Shown here one piece after another: positions 32,424 to 45,030 of a DNA stretch of 64,000 bases (positions are counted from its first letter, which is position 1; each line of letters starts with the position of its first letter). A model generated the notes under the pieces. It was given only the letters and a program-made list of their open reading frames with translations, was not told the DNA's origin and ran no database searches. The DNA is taken from NCBI GenBank assembly GCA_949825065.1, contig OX463841.1:22178078-22242077 (forward strand), in the 5' to 3' direction. Made by a program: the position numbers and the translations under genes. The DNA is from Odontocerum albicorne. Taxonomy: Eukaryota > Arthropoda > Insecta > Trichoptera > Odontoceridae.

Positions 32424-32453
32424 TTTAAGAAGCATTTGAAGATAACATTTTTT
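32387..32453. repeat. Perfect inverted repeat, 30-bp arms with a 7-nt loop
   Basis: AAAAAATGTTATCTTCAAAT and TGCTTCTTAAA are followed by ACTGCAC and then the exact complement. The left arm plus loop is native LINE-B sequence (compare 19316-19345), so the right arm is a copied, inverted end. It lies where minus-strand LINE-B meets plus-strand LINE-A. Confidence 0.95.
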
Positions 32454-33345
32454 ATTACGAAAACTAAGTGTGATGCATGGGTGAACAATAAAAAAATGGA
32501 GCAAGTTGAGGAATTGCGGTATTTGGGTAGTATTTTCTCAAATGATAGAAGAGTTTATAAGGATATTCAACGGTGTGTAACGATAGGAAAACAATCAATG
32601 GCCCACTAAAACAGATATACTCGAGCTATTAGTGCTGAAAACATCATGAAAGTGGTGTTAATATTTGGAAGCATATGATAAATATAGCTGAGATAAGTAA
32701 ATGATCTGACTAATGATTTCTCAGATTATGGAAGAGCTATGAGTACTAGGGATATCGAACGACGTGTACGAATAGGACATACGAGTATACTCAATCGAAC
32801 ACTAAACAATATATCCTCAAACCGGACGCATCTAAATCTGCTACGAGGATAATACTTTGGTGTCCAAAATAGTACTTTGGTGCCAACTTTGATTTATGGG
32901 AGTGAAACGTAGACGCGGAAAAAGACTAATAGAAGCCAAATAAATTCTGTAGAAATTTGTGCACTGAGAATAATACATGGGTGAATATGTATGATAGAAA
33001 ACGGAATGAAGTGATAAGGGATGAATGTGAACTTCAATGAAGACGAAGAAGAGCACTCTGAGATGGTTTGTGTATGTGGAAAGAATGAATAAAGAAAGAC
33101 TAATAAAACAAATATATAGCGCAAATGTGAGAAGAAGGTGTGAGAGGGGAAGACCAAGGGAAGTATGGTTAGATCAAATGAATTATATTTTGAAAGGAGG
33201 AAACGTAGAAAATCAGAAAAATCATAGGAGTTGTAAGATACAGTTTATGGATATAGAAAAGGCGAACGATATGTGTCAAGATAGGGAAATCTAGTGCTTT
33301 ATTATCTCTGCCTACCCCGGCAGGGAAACGTGATGGTATGCATGT
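32454..33345 (+). mobile_element. LINE-A 3' half, broken
   Basis: Plus strand. MEQVEELRYLGSIFSNDRR at about 32497-32553 is the post-RT YLGS block. TLIYGSET (near 32890), NSVEICALRIIHG (near 32945) and MKTKKSTLRWFVYVERMN (from 33037) follow, then KERLIKQIYSANV and a basic stretch to IEKANDMCQDREI and a stop at 33294. The 3' end contains CTGCCTACCCCGGCAGGGAA. Several frame breaks and a partial internal duplication (around 32560 and 32760) are present. It is the longest LINE-A copy here. Confidence 0.8.
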
Positions 33346-33349
33346 ATTT

Positions 33350-35440
33350 GTTAACGAGGGGAACTTGACGGGAACGTATAAACTCGGTTTATGAATTTAA
33401 AGGTATTAACTTGATAAAAAATAGTTTCTGTTGTTAGTTGCGTAATCAGCTGAACCGTTGAACTATTTTAATTTTTATCTTTATCAATGCTTCAGAAAAA
33501 CTAAATAAATATAATTTAACTCAAAATATTCCTAGTTCTCAACTCCCATGCAATACCAAACCATATCCTTATTTTCCTTTAGATCTGTCTTTTATTTTAA
33601 TTTTTGTTATTTAAATATAACTCAAATGTTAACTTTTATCCATTTATATTTAAATATTCACGGTCATGGACACCAATTATAAAGATTATTAATCAAAATG
33701 TGGTTAATTGGAAGAAATTGCTTCAAAGGAGAAAAGTTCGTAAGATATATTTGTATGAATGTATTAAATAAAATAAAGCAATATATAATAACGTGAAGCT
33801 CTTTTTATAGCATACTCACTCGTATCTCATATTTTTAAAGGGATGATCAAAAACGATTTATGTCAAATTTCTTTGAAATGACAACAAATCATATTTCCAT
33901 TAACGTTTTATTTCAAAATATTTTGTTAATGTGGGCTATTCAAGCACTGTTTCTTAAAACGCAGTTTACTAACAAAGATAACGTTATAAATATCTTGTGT
34001 ATTGTCATTAAACGATGCTTAGATAAAAAAAACATAAAAGTTTTTGAAACAGAAATAATAAACCAATGATAATTTCTTTTACTTAATTAATAATTTCTTC
34101 ACAAATTACCTTATCTTCTATCTTCTCTTCTTCTTAAAAGAAAGAATTCTAATTTAAATAATACTTTACTATAAAGTTCTAACTAAAATAATTCTTTATC
34201 ACCATAAAAATTACAGTCGAAACTAAACTGTAATACTTATATTTTCGAAGCAATCGTATTCTTTATGTCTGTAAAAGTAATAAAATATATTTGATATATT
34301 ATACAAGTTTTATCATCGATGTTCTGTTTGACGACATCAAATTTATTTTATTTACTTTTTCTTCAGTTTCGTATAAACATTTTTATAGTCCAAACATATC
34401 AAAGAAAATATATTGATCAAATATTTGTTGGCTTTGTTATGTCGTTGACGAGGAAAATGTATACTTAAGATATCGATATATTTAGTTTGAAAAATAATAC
34501 GCTACGTCCTAGCTAAAAATCTATTCTTGGTACATGCTCAAAGGAAAATTCAGATTAAATATTGTGTGTTGACAATATGTACATACGAGTGTATTATATC
34601 ATATATCCGTTGCACATTTTATACTAGACATAAAAATAAGTTTGTATATGATTATCGGGAAAATCAAAACCATTTGCATCTGATATAGCGGGACAGTTGA
34701 AATTACCTGTCAATACTTTTAATAAAAATAACGCGACCGACTCTTACCTGCTTGTTTTGAAGCTTCTATAATTAAATACTGTCGAACGTTTAACTGATGT
34801 GCATATTTTAGATAATCACTCTTTGTTCTATACCATAAATATCTAAGTAACGTTTTGTATTTGTTGCAGCATATTTTTGTATTCAATTTGACGGATAACC
34901 CAAAATTACGAGGCATAGTTTAATTCAAAACAAACTAAGTAATTATTTAACTATCGTGGAATATCGGTACTATCTAAGTTTGGACAAATTCTAATTATCT
35001 ATATAGTACATAGAAATGTGTAACAGTCCGATACTGGCTGCGAATTCGAGAATTAACAAATATGAGTCGAACGTCAAAAGTTACCTCAAAATCTTTGATT
35101 TTAGCGGCATGATTTTAACATAACACTTCTGCCTGTATTTTATAAAGATGGTGAATTGACGAAGATGGTCTGTATACACAAACACATCTTGATGATATTG
35201 AAATAGAGGTGATTGTGCTTATACAAAATTTTCTTTTCAAAAAATATATTTTCATACGATTGAATTTATTTTAGGGGAGAGTATCAAGATTTTACGTTTA
35301 GATTATTCTTTATATGAAGTGTGGATGTCAAAAGATAGTTAGTTGACAGTTACATTTTTTGGTTGCGAACAAATAAATATAAACGAAAAGAGATAATTGA
35401 ATTAAGATGAAGTAAACATATTTAAAATTATAACAAGTTA
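33350..35440. other. AT-rich intergenic region
   Basis: No recognisable gene or repeat. The 65-70 codon frames in it are AT-driven. Confidence 0.4.
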
Positions 35441-35483
35441 AGAACACACTTCAAGCGGTTTTACGAAAGGTTTTCAAACTTAC

Positions 35484-35570
35484 CAATGCTGGTCTTAGAG
35501 CTGGTTTAAGACGTCGGAAGTTGGTGCCGCCTAGATTTTGAATGATCTCCATGATCGTGACGCTGGCCAT
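35484..35570 (-). CDS. Possible small coding exon, family unknown
   Basis: Minus strand. ATG at 35568-35570 opens MASVTIMEIIQNLGGTNFRR and continues LKPALRPAL, directly followed by a good donor, TTG|GTAAGT (donor GT at 35483-35482). The surrounding 35480-35800 is much richer in G+C than its neighbours, which often marks exons in AT-rich insect DNA. Against it: no downstream acceptor or second exon was found, and the family is not recognised. It could equally be a fragment of an unknown retroelement. Confidence 0.22.
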
Positions 35571-35757
35571 CCAGCATGCCAGTTAAATTAGGAGTGTCCA
35601 CATCTTGAGGCTGTGTGCAAGCAATGGACCTCTGTTCCTGATGAAGGGCGAACAGAAAGCGAGGCGTCTGTTTCCGAAGAAAAATCCAGGGCAAGAAGCT
35701 AGTTGTTTAGCCTCTCCAAGGATCGTCTTTAATCTTGCTACTTCTGGGCGGAGAACG

Positions 35758-35985
35758 AAGTTGAAAGTAACACTTTCACGAAAACTGAAAGTAACACTTT
35801 CATTTGTCGACTTCCTTCATTCAACCCTGCTTATGTCAGAATATCTCATAATTCCTGCTCGGAACGATACCCTTTTCTAGGTGAATTGTTTACAAGTTCA
35901 AATAAAAGCCACCATACAATTTTCAACAATAGATCATTTCAAGTGCGTCAACTATATAGATCATTTCAAGTGCGTCAGGCTAAAA
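35758..35985 (+). repeat. Two short local duplications
   Basis: TGAAAGTAACACTTTCA, itself a hairpin, occurs at about 35761 and 35786. TAGATCATTTCAAGTGCGTCA occurs at about 35930 and 35958. Confidence 0.75.
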
Positions 35986-35989
35986 TCGG

Positions 35990-38010
35990 TTAACGATTCT
36001 ATGTTGTATAAGGCCTGGGATAATCCTCTAATGGATCCTTTGCCTGGCGGCTTCCCTTATCTCAGACGAAGGGACAATAACAAGGGTGACTTGAGAAAAA
36101 CCCAATTAATTCCTACGTGGTTGCTGAATTTTTGTGATAGGGCCACAAAAAAAACCCGGCCCGTTTTCGAGTGACCAAAACTCGTCATAACACGTTTAGA
36201 CCAGAAAACAAGAAAATCTCTATCGTGATTTTCTTGAACATTCGGTGTTTTCTTGAAAATCTTAAAATCGCCAGCCAACAGTAAATAAGAAGAATGATTT
36301 AAATGGTTTTAGATTATTTAGAATGGAACCCATAAAATCATTCTGAATTTTCACACGAGACCGTCTTCTTTCCCATAAGAAAAAAAATACCGTATCTTAG
36401 TAGGTTTTTCAGTTTGTGTTATGTACAGCGGAAGTATAATAATATGAAACACAATATGATACCTACATAAAATCTCTTAAACACCGTTTGATGATCGAAG
36501 ACACCGCTTCTAGAGCGTTCTCGTTACTCCTGCTTAAGAAACATCTAGTATTCCGATACTCCTTTAATTATTAAACGAATTATCCTTTCACAATCATACC
36601 AAACATTATCATACATTCGTCTACTGGTCGACTGTGATAAACCGTTGAATTCCTCGTGTATTGCCACTTCTTTATCATGCCCTTAACTATCCCGCTACAT
36701 TGTCAGATCTCTTCGAAAATGTTCACGACTTTCCGACCACGGACTCGTGTTATCCTGTAGTAGAGATTGCTTTTAGCTTTTCCAGTTCGCCGGTCTTCAT
36801 TTTTTATTTTGTCTTTTGCTGTTCAGCAAATTACAAAACAATGTATCTCTTTCTTTTTCCTAGTTTTCCACTATCGCTTATTCCAATAATTATTTTCTTG
36901 TCCTTTCTGAATGATTTTGTTATATTTATATTTGTTTTTTATTTTAGTGGTTTATTTGTTTCGTTTTTTTACTTTGGTGTTCCATCGTTTTATTTTCGCT
37001 TCATCAGTGTTAATCCCGAACTTTTAACTCAAAACTTAATAAAATAATTATATGGTTGATTGGAAGTGATTGTCACTTGATAAACACCAGCCATATTGTA
37101 TAATGTACAATAAAATTTCAAATAAATAAATAAGTATTTCATGAGATATGTATGTCGCCTTGTTATGCCCAAAGATTGGTTGACATATTATTTAACCATG
37201 TCAAAAAGTAGTTTCGGCGTATAGAACAGTCCAAACAGTCTGAACATATAAGATCCTTGTGGTTTGCTATCAGGGGCGTACATTTACTACATAAAACTAA
37301 CCTTTTCGGTCGTATTACTCATTACTGATTATCGTGATTTCCATAATGTTACTTGGCGTTTCATTTACATACATCTCTGTAGTGTTCGTTCCCACTATCA
37401 CCCACGCTGTAATGGGGGACAAAATAAGTCTCCATTCATAGCGATCTACACTATTAGATCGAAAGCTTCTTTATTTATTATGAGTGCGACGTAACTTAGT
37501 GACGAACAATGAACTGCCCAAAGGGACTCCTCCGATGGCGACACACCTGAGTGTGAAAATAATAGTAGCGAAGACAGACATAAGGCCTGAAGTCACAGGA
37601 AAAGCAAAATGGATCGCAGTGCACTAAATATATTGTACTTTTCAGTTACTTAAGGTCAGAAGTTCAAACAGTCCAGCAGGTTGTCAGTTCTTTAGTATGC
37701 AACTTTTAATGTAGTAAAACTTTCCTTTGACGCCAATCAATTAAAAACCTAGCGACGTAAGGCTGAATGGTGGTAACTTCTGAAATAATTGACTCCATTA
37801 TTATCGCAGTACCACAAAAAGTGCTCTGAAAATCGGTCCAGACGACCGCGAAAATACAACAGGGCGAAGTGACGAGATCGAAGGTAAAAGCTTTGCCATT
37901 AAAGCTCCTATTCATGGTTTTAACCAATACTATATTATTAGTAAGACATCATACACGTATATACCACCACGGAACTTTCCTGCTATGGCCGGAGATAGAG
38001 CTTCCGACTT
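35990..38010. other. Intergenic region
   Basis: Mixed AT-rich sequence. Frames at 36661-37047 (128 codons, Phe/Ser/Ile-rich and hydrophobic) and 37706-37927 have no recognisable domain. No repeat structure found. Confidence 0.35.
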
Positions 38011-38014
38011 TCCT

Positions 38015-38395
38015 ATTTTTTGCATCTTCCACACCCATACACCTCCTACGATTTATCTTCCTTCTTACTTTTCCTTCTTTCAAAATATCATTCAATTGGT
38101 CCAACCATACTTTCCTTGGTCTTCCTCTACCGCGCCTTTTTTTGTTTCACACACATTTGCACAGTGTATTTATTTTGTTGGTCTTCATTCATTCGTTATA
38201 AATGCTTAACACATTTTGTTTTTCTTCATTCATTTGTTATAAATGCTTAACACATTTCAGAGTGCTCTTCTTTATCTTACTCTACACACCAGCCTTAAAA
38301 AGGCATTCATCCTTAGTCACTTCATTCCGTTTTCTGTCGTTAAGTGTCATCTCACGTATTCTTCTCAGTGCACGCATTTCTACATCGCAAACTTT
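38015..38395 (-). mobile_element. LINE-A C-terminal fragment, with internal duplication
   Basis: Minus strand equivalent of 3857-4200: complement of ACACCTCCTACGATTT, CCAACCATACTTTCCTTGGT, CTTCCTCTACCGCGCC, and AGAGTGCTCTTCTTTATCTT. The segment CATTCGTTATAAATGCTTAA is duplicated in tandem (38190-38255). No frame is intact. Confidence 0.75.
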
Positions 38396-38402
38396 TTTAA
38401 AC

Positions 38403-38485
38403 AATCAGAAATGTGTTAAAGAGGCCTTAAGTGTAAACCAGACTGGAATCCTTTTAATCTGGGTTCCAGTGGGAATAATAGGCCA
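38403..38485 (-). mobile_element. SINE body fragment
   Basis: Minus strand: CCCACTGGAACCCAGATTAA and CCAGTCTGGTTTACACTTAA match the SINE segment just after the B box. Confidence 0.55.
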
Positions 38486-38499
38486 CGTAGATACATCAA

Positions 38500-39205
38500 A
38501 GTCGTTATTCATTCATCCATGTGCCCAAATCATCACATTATCGTGTTATTTTATTAATCTTCACGTTAGTCTCGAAACCATAACTAATACTTTAATCTGG
38601 GTCACGATTTAAATAGGTTAAGAAACACTGGCATCAATAAATACATTTTCTAGTTCCGTCTCGTTTTTCGGTAGTCGATGCGGTGAATGATATTGTTGCC
38701 CTTTATAATAATTTAATATGACATATTATATCCTCCGCGTCACAAAATTAATATAACATAACGTTCCTGATTTCTAGTTTCTTCTTAAATCATTATTGTC
38801 ATCTGGCTGAGAATAACCGACTTCAAAGACGTTCAAAGCCAAATACGTTCATGGTCCAGGGGTATAGACATTTCGTAATTTATTTCAACTGACATTCATA
38901 ATTAAGGATAAGTTACCGTAAAAATTGTCTCTATTTTAAATAAACAAATATTATTTTAAAATATTATATAAAATATTGTTTTTGGCTAACATTGTAGTGT
39001 GAATAGAAAATAAATTGCTCAAAAATGTTTAACCCTTAACTACTATCATTAGTTCTATGGGACTTTTTCGTTATTGTTTTGTCTATCATCTATATCTTAG
39101 AATATTTCAAAATTAAACACACTTTGAAGAATAATTAAACAATATTTATGATTCAGGTTGACAAAATATAGGATTTTTTAAGGAAAATTATGAAATGTTT
39201 AAATT
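38500..39205. other. AT-rich stretch
   Basis: No feature seen. Confidence 0.4.
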
Positions 39206-39209
39206 GGTT

Positions 39210-39415
39210 GATGTATTAAATAAGATGAAGAAGAGCACTCTTAATATGGTTTAGGAATGTAAAACGAATGAATGGAGAAAAATAGATTTATAGTGCAAAT
39301 ATTAGAGGAAGGCGTAGTATTGAATACCAAGGATAGAATGGTTGGATCAATAGAATTATATTTTGAAAGGAGGAACTGTTAAAAGTCCGAGAAATCGTGG
39401 GATTTGTATGAGAAG
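39210..39415 (+). mobile_element. LINE-A C-terminal fragment
   Basis: AAGATGAAGAAGAGCACTCT, then AATGAATGGAGAAAA, AGTGCAAATATTAGAGGAAG and GAAAGGAGGAAC follow LINE-A nucleotide by nucleotide with many changes. A SINE follows directly. Confidence 0.7.
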
Positions 39416-39608
39416 GTGTATGATTGTGTAGAGGGCGAAAGCTGTGTGTCTTCCGACCAGGAGGTTGCAGGTCCGATTCCTGCTGGAATCCAGTTAAAAA
39501 AAGTATTTTTTCTCCTCATATGCATTTTTCCGGTTGGTTGGAGGAGATCGCCACATGGCAATTATCCCATAATGTTGTACTGTATACAAATAAAGTGTCA
39601 TACATGAT
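39416..39608 (+). mobile_element. SINE copy adjacent to LINE-A
   Basis: A degraded head, then GGTTGCAGGTCCGATTCCTG (B box), GCTGGAATCCAG, GGTTGGTTGGAGGAGATCGC, and a clear 3' end GTTGTACTGTATACAAATAA. Confidence 0.8.
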
Positions 39609-39609
39609 T

Positions 39610-42055
39610 CGGGTGCTACTATAGCTGCCAGACGTGATTTGTTTAATGCTAGTGGGTTCGAGTGCCCTTGAAGAGAGTTTGTTTTTTAAACGGTGCTATA
39701 TACGGTTGTCCTTTGAATTGAAATTGAACGACAAGAAAACGTCGAGATGGTATGTACATATATATGTATTTAAATTGAGATAACAGGAGTTCCAAATATT
39801 TTAATGATCAAATTGTGTAACTAAAAATTGTGTAGTAATAAATTTAGTTAACAAAGTCTGTGAAAGTAAACACTGAAACACTAGATTTGGGAGTAAATAC
39901 GAATTTATACATAAAAAGAGGGGTTATATAGTATTCCTGAAAAATAATTAAATCCTTGAGCGCCACTAACTCTATGTAGGTCTAAAAAGAGTCGCTTGTG
40001 GTAAAAGTCGTAACAAAGCAGTGCATAGAACGATGAACATTAATGACTAGCCGATCGGATGAATAGACGCAACAGTGAGTAGGAGATTATATTATATACT
40101 ATTTTACAGATTCCTTCAGAACTTGAACACTGTCCTTGGTTGCTTATTTTACAAAGCTTGGATGACTTCAACCACCAGTTGGGAAAATATGAAGGGTATC
40201 ATACGAGTGAATGAATGAAATTAAAATACTAAGTTTTTGGCAGTCTAAAAAATTTGATGACCAAGTCAGTCAAGTTGTGATTGATTGAACAAGAAGATAA
40301 TGACAAATATTTTTCTAAGGTGCTATTTGGGTCTACCGCAGTAAGTGTCATCAGTCAGGTGTGCGTAACAAATGCCTCAGGATTTTCTAAATACGCCCCA
40401 CTGAACCTCACCATGCGTCAGTATTTTATCATAATAACATAATAATAGCGTCATTATTTTGTCATAATAATGTAGGATATACGAGTAGGTCTCCACTCTT
40501 TTCCATTCCTCTCGGTGCTGTGGCTGATGAAAGCACTTTCATACTTATTTATTTTTGTTATTCTTATTTAAATTTTTAAGAAATATAGATGTTTTTGTTA
40601 TAAACCGAAACCGGCATTTACATTGCATTATTCTTTTACATTTTACAATTTTCAGACGATTAGTTAATTTTCTATAATTTATTAATTAGCGGCTACGCAT
40701 AGTCTTAATAAGCCCGCTGCGCGTGTATCAGCAATTTATCTCCATTTGCATATATTTATCTCCAAGTGTTAATATGTACACACATCTCGGTAATAAAATT
40801 TGATAAGTTGGGATATTAACAAAAAATGTTAGCCTTTTTATACGAATACAAAAAAGCTTGTTCCAATAACAAAAATCCCACAGCTCGGTTAACAAAAAAA
40901 TATTTCTTTAGATTATTATGGAATTCAATTCACGAAATTTTAATTACGAAAAAGTGATGTACTCTTAAATGTGTTTTGAATAAAAAAAATATCCTCGCTT
41001 TTAATTAATTTTTTAAATTATTTATCAAGTATTAATATTGCATTTGGGCACTAAACAGTACTTGCAATGCATTTGTTTTAGTAAAAACAATTAAAACTTT
41101 CTTTTTGTGGAGAGATTTGTAAAGTCACGTATGTATAATTTCGTCTTTTACATCTTGTTTTTTAATTATTTGTCGTTTCCAATATACGGGTTGGTGGTTG
41201 AAGCTTTTTCAGATCTAATTCCATTTAATTTATATTTATCAAAATTAAAGCGCTTTGTTATTCTGAGATATTTTATTACGGAACAGCGTTGTGCAAGGAA
41301 TCGGTTTATTAATATTATATTTTTTAAATCAAGGAACGTCATGGATAGTTAGAGGGTTAACCTCACAACTTTTATATTTCAGCTGAAAAGAACGACAAAG
41401 GCATGTCACATTCAAACGAAAACATATTTTATTTCGGTTATTTTTGGACTGACGTGACATACGGTTTGACGCAACTAACACGTGGCAATGTTAGGACAAA
41501 TATCTGTTAAATTTATCATTACTGTATCAACTCCAAAGCTAACCGACCGTGAGTTGAAATAGTGATATATCTGGTTCGAAGCTTTTACGAGACATTTACC
41601 AGGAAAACTCTCAGGAAACAATCGACCGTTCTTTGAAGTGATGTAATGAAGCCGATTTTGAAACACTAGCCAAGGTTTAGGGTATCTGGATAAAAATAAA
41701 TTTAAATGGAATTCAGTGATATAATTAGTTTTTTTTATTTGAATGAAGAAGTAAATTTCTTAACTTTGTGTTTGATAATTGAATTGTCACACAAAGGCGA
41801 GAGTTTGTTCTTCGAATGGACCTGTTTATGTGTACTTAACTTATCTTGGTTTTAAAATGTATTATTTGAATTTTTATTTTATTTATTTTACATTACATAA
41901 AATGTACGGAATCGATTTGATTTGAATGCTCATAATCTGTGACGTGTATAATATAAGGCACAATACAAATTGGGTGATTAGAGACCTGACGTTGGGGCCA
42001 TTGGAGATGAATGTGATGTAAGCCAATTTTTGAAAGGCATATTCTGCTTATAAAG
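39610..42055. other. Intergenic region
   Basis: AT-rich. A GC-richer patch at 39990-40080 includes GGTAAAAGTCGTAACAAAGC, a 15-mer that also resembles the small-subunit rRNA 3' end but without any surrounding match. No gene seen. Confidence 0.35.
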
Positions 42056-42059
42056 GGGA

Positions 42060-42710
42060 AGTAGCTTCAGTGGTTGCAGCTTATCTTTGTCTATTAGGTC
42101 CCTGATAACTAGCAACAGTTCCACGTCATTTGGCTCTATCTGCTGCTATTTGCGTCCAGTTGTGCTGAAGATTATTATTTTTAAGCGTCTTTATATCTAT
42201 TGCGCTGACCACTGTGCTTCCTTCTGCCCTCTGTCAGCTTGCCAATGAGGACATTTCTTGGATGTCTGTACTCAGGAACACGAACCACGTGTCCAGACCA
42301 ACGCAGACGTGGTGTCGCGTACCAGAATATCGACGCTATAGCAGTTTGCTCTTTTCAAAACATCATTTGATGCTCTATGATACCATTAAATCTCCATTAT
42401 TTGCATATGGTGCCTCTGCTGACATTTTTCGAGTGCCCTATATGTCGTCTGTAGGTAACCCATGATTCGCATTTATACATCAAAGACGGAGTACGATTAC
42501 AACTTTATAGACTGCCGTGTTGGTTTTCAATGTTAGACCGTATTTATCAAACACTCGTCCACGAAGAACCCAAAATGCACGATAAGCGGAGCTTAGTCTA
42601 TTCTTAATATTGTCATCTATTTTAAATTACTGCACTGATTCTACGATTTGTCCATTCACATTGATGTTTAGATGGAGGTTTTCGCTAGATAGAAACATTT
42701 AATTTGCGAT
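42060..42710 (-). mobile_element. LINE-C post-RT fragment
   Basis: Minus strand, in pieces: DDNIKNRLSSAYRAFWVLRG and RVFDKYGLTLKTN, the post-RT region of a non-LTR ORF2 protein. Further on in other frames are VGLDTWFVFL-type text and KDA-like and DRAKWRGTV residues of the usual C-terminal end. Multiple frameshifts. A second family from LINE-A. Confidence 0.65.
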
Positions 42711-42764
42711 CAAGTATGAAAATACAAGACACACGAAAACAAGCAAGATCAAGTAGACGCTCAA

Positions 42765-42870
42765 ATTATATGGATCTGAGTTTGTTGCCAATCATTTGTC
42801 GTGACCCCAGTAAACTAGACTTTGGCCTATGTACATTTGTATACTGCTTTCGTTGTTATACTGAGGACAT
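42765..42870 (-). repeat. Dispersed repeat R1, inverted degraded copy
   Basis: Complementary to 1757-1860: GGATCTGAGTTTGTTGCC, CCAGTAAACTAGACTTTGGC and CTGAGGACATA all correspond. Confidence 0.6.
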
Positions 42871-43454
42871 ACGAATATGAAAATTAAGTTGATATTTTGT
42901 ATCGATTGTTTTTACTTAATTCATTTATCAACAATTTAAATTGATAAGTTGTGAGACATAATTACGAGTACGAGTATGCACTCGTATCAAATGTGCAATA
43001 TCTGGACGTACGAGTACACAATCAATTAAAAAAAATACAGTCCATCCCGCAATATCCTCCATAAATCTATTAAAAACATATAAGAAATCGGGAATTTTGA
43101 GAAAATGCCCGAATATATATATATATGTATTTGGCGAAGATTAACTACATCACTCTATCGATTACCGATAAGTATAATTCAATTTCAAGTGTCTTATTTA
43201 ATTATTTGCTTGTTTTAACAGACATTTGTTCCAATATAATGCACAGTATTTTATCCAATATTTTTTTCTGAGTGTAGTCTTGTATTATAGTAAATTATTC
43301 AAGTTGAATGTAAGAAAGCATACTTTTTTTGATTTTTTTAGAAAACCAAGAAATAACATGTTAAGGTGGTAAGGTAATTTGAATTGCAAAATTGTGTACT
43401 CCGACTTAAATCTTTGTCTTCAGAGAAATGCTACTCAAGTTTTTATATTTCATT

Positions 43455-43640
43455 TTATTAGCTTTCGTTGTATATAGTACAACCGGCGGATTTATTACCA
43501 TGTGGTAATCTCTTACAACCAACCAACGTAATGTTAATGAGGCAAGAAGTGAAAATTAGATTTATATATTTTTTAAGAAAATCGGGTACCAACGGTAATC
43601 GAACCCCCAACCTCCGAGGTCACAGAAATCGTCTGTACAT
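43455..43640 (-). mobile_element. SINE copy, minus strand
   Basis: Minus strand: GAGGTTGGGGGTTCGATTAC (B box), then body and GTTGGTTGTAAGAGATTACC, CCGGTTGTACTATATACAAC. The A box is degraded. Confidence 0.75.
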
Positions 43641-43644
43641 TGTT

Positions 43645-43855
43645 GAAAACTAATTTTTTTTTTAAATCGTAAAAAGTGTGCGTGGATGAAGTAGACCGAA
43701 AAAAACGTGACTGGATCAAGTGGGTCAGATATTGAAAAAAGGTGAGACGTATGAGTAATAGATGACTGTACATGACCAGATGTATGAAAGTTATGCGCAT
43801 GAATAGAAAAGGATGGATATCTGTTCTCTCTACCTACCCCGCAGGAGACGCGGCG
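43645..43855 (+). mobile_element. LINE-A-related 3' fragment
   Basis: Contains GACTGGATCAAGTGGGT, GTGAGACGTATGAGTAATAG and the family 3' block CTCTCTACCTACCCCGCAGG. Confidence 0.5.
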
Positions 43856-43869
43856 GGATTATATGTATG

Positions 43870-44555
43870 TATTGTAATATAAAAATGTACAAGTTTACTG
43901 ATGACTGGAAAACAACGCTAATATTTCGTTCACAATTTGAATAAATTTTTGTTTATATTTCTCTGTTATTTATTTGTAATTTTAAGAAAACAGAAAACAA
44001 ATGTACAGTTTTGTTCTTTGTCCCTTTGCCTTTGTTAGAACAACAACAAACAATATTACAAAGTTGCATGCGGTGAAACAATTGCGACAGAATGAAGTTG
44101 TGGAATTTACAGACGAATGTAGACATTTTCTTCAATTGTATTTCTCAAAATGTAGCATTTTCATATAAATTTATTGTATTCGTTCATTTCTCTTCAGTGA
44201 ATATTTAAGGAAACAGGGTGCGATAGGTACATTTTTATTCAATATTAAAAATGTTGATAAACAAAGAGAATTCTTCTTTTTCTTATATTGGTGTAATACT
44301 TATAAATCATAATTTATTTATTAAGTCTTGTGGTATCCTTCAAAAAATCAAAATCTGCGATTCGGACATATTGAAGAATGTGGCATGGACAGCATTGTCT
44401 TCAGCCCTATTAATCGAACCTTCAAGTTTAGAACCACTTGAGAAGGCATGTGGCTCATTGTTCATCATTGCCAATAGTACCCCGCACGCGAGGCAATAAT
44501 ATCAGCACACGTTAAGAATGAGTGGGTGTTGTTACCATACAAACTCTTTTACCAG
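43870..44555. other. Intergenic stretch with an unassigned small frame
   Basis: A plus-strand 82-codon frame (44251-44499) has a less AT-driven second half (VAWTALSSALLIEPSSLEPL). No family is recognised and there is no splice support. Confidence 0.3.
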
Positions 44556-44559
44556 ATTG

Positions 44560-44660
44560 GGACCTTTTTTTTAATTTTTCGGTACCATCGGGAATTGAAT
44601 CAGAAACTTCTAGTCAGAAGTCAAGCGTCTTACAAACTGGGCCACGGAAATCGCTTCATT
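44560..44660 (-). mobile_element. SINE head fragment
   Basis: Minus strand: CCGTGGCCCAGTTTGTAAGA (A box) and GATTCAATTCCCGATGGT (B box). Confidence 0.6.
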
Positions 44661-44661
44661 T

Positions 44662-45028
44662 CAATCAATCATAATGTTATAATGGTGGCGTAGGTAGGTA
44701 ATAATTTATACATATTTTTTTTATATTCGTAAATGTAATTTTTTTCATGGCTCAACACAAATTAGTTACTTATTTATACGATATATATGTATTACAAATA
44801 CAAATAATTACCAAATATGCTTTCTCATATTGTTCACATGGTACATGAACAAAAATATTAAAAATATATATTTTTCATTTTGATGAAGAAAACACAAGTT
44901 TTTAAATCAGTTGTGAGCTCAATGAATAAAACCGTGGTGAATACAAAGAAAATTTACAAAAATGTCTCAAATTAATCCACCTACCTGCCATATCGCTACA
45001 TACCACCGAGATTTTTAGCTGAATGATG
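44662..45028. other. AT-rich stretch before the mariner
   Basis: No feature seen. Confidence 0.4.
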
Positions 45029-45030
45029 TA

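Noticed and set aside
36661..37047. 128-codon hydrophobic plus-strand frame as a membrane protein
   Set aside because: Composition follows T-rich DNA, with no promoter, splice or family support.
39990..40080. rRNA or mitochondrial insertion (GTAAAAGTCGTAACAA)
   Set aside because: Only about 16 bases resemble the small-subunit rRNA 3' end; the flanks do not follow any rRNA I know.
40525..40620. Further hammerhead (CTGATGA at 40527, GAAACCGG at 40607)
   Set aside because: The two core boxes are about 75 nt apart with no stem between them.
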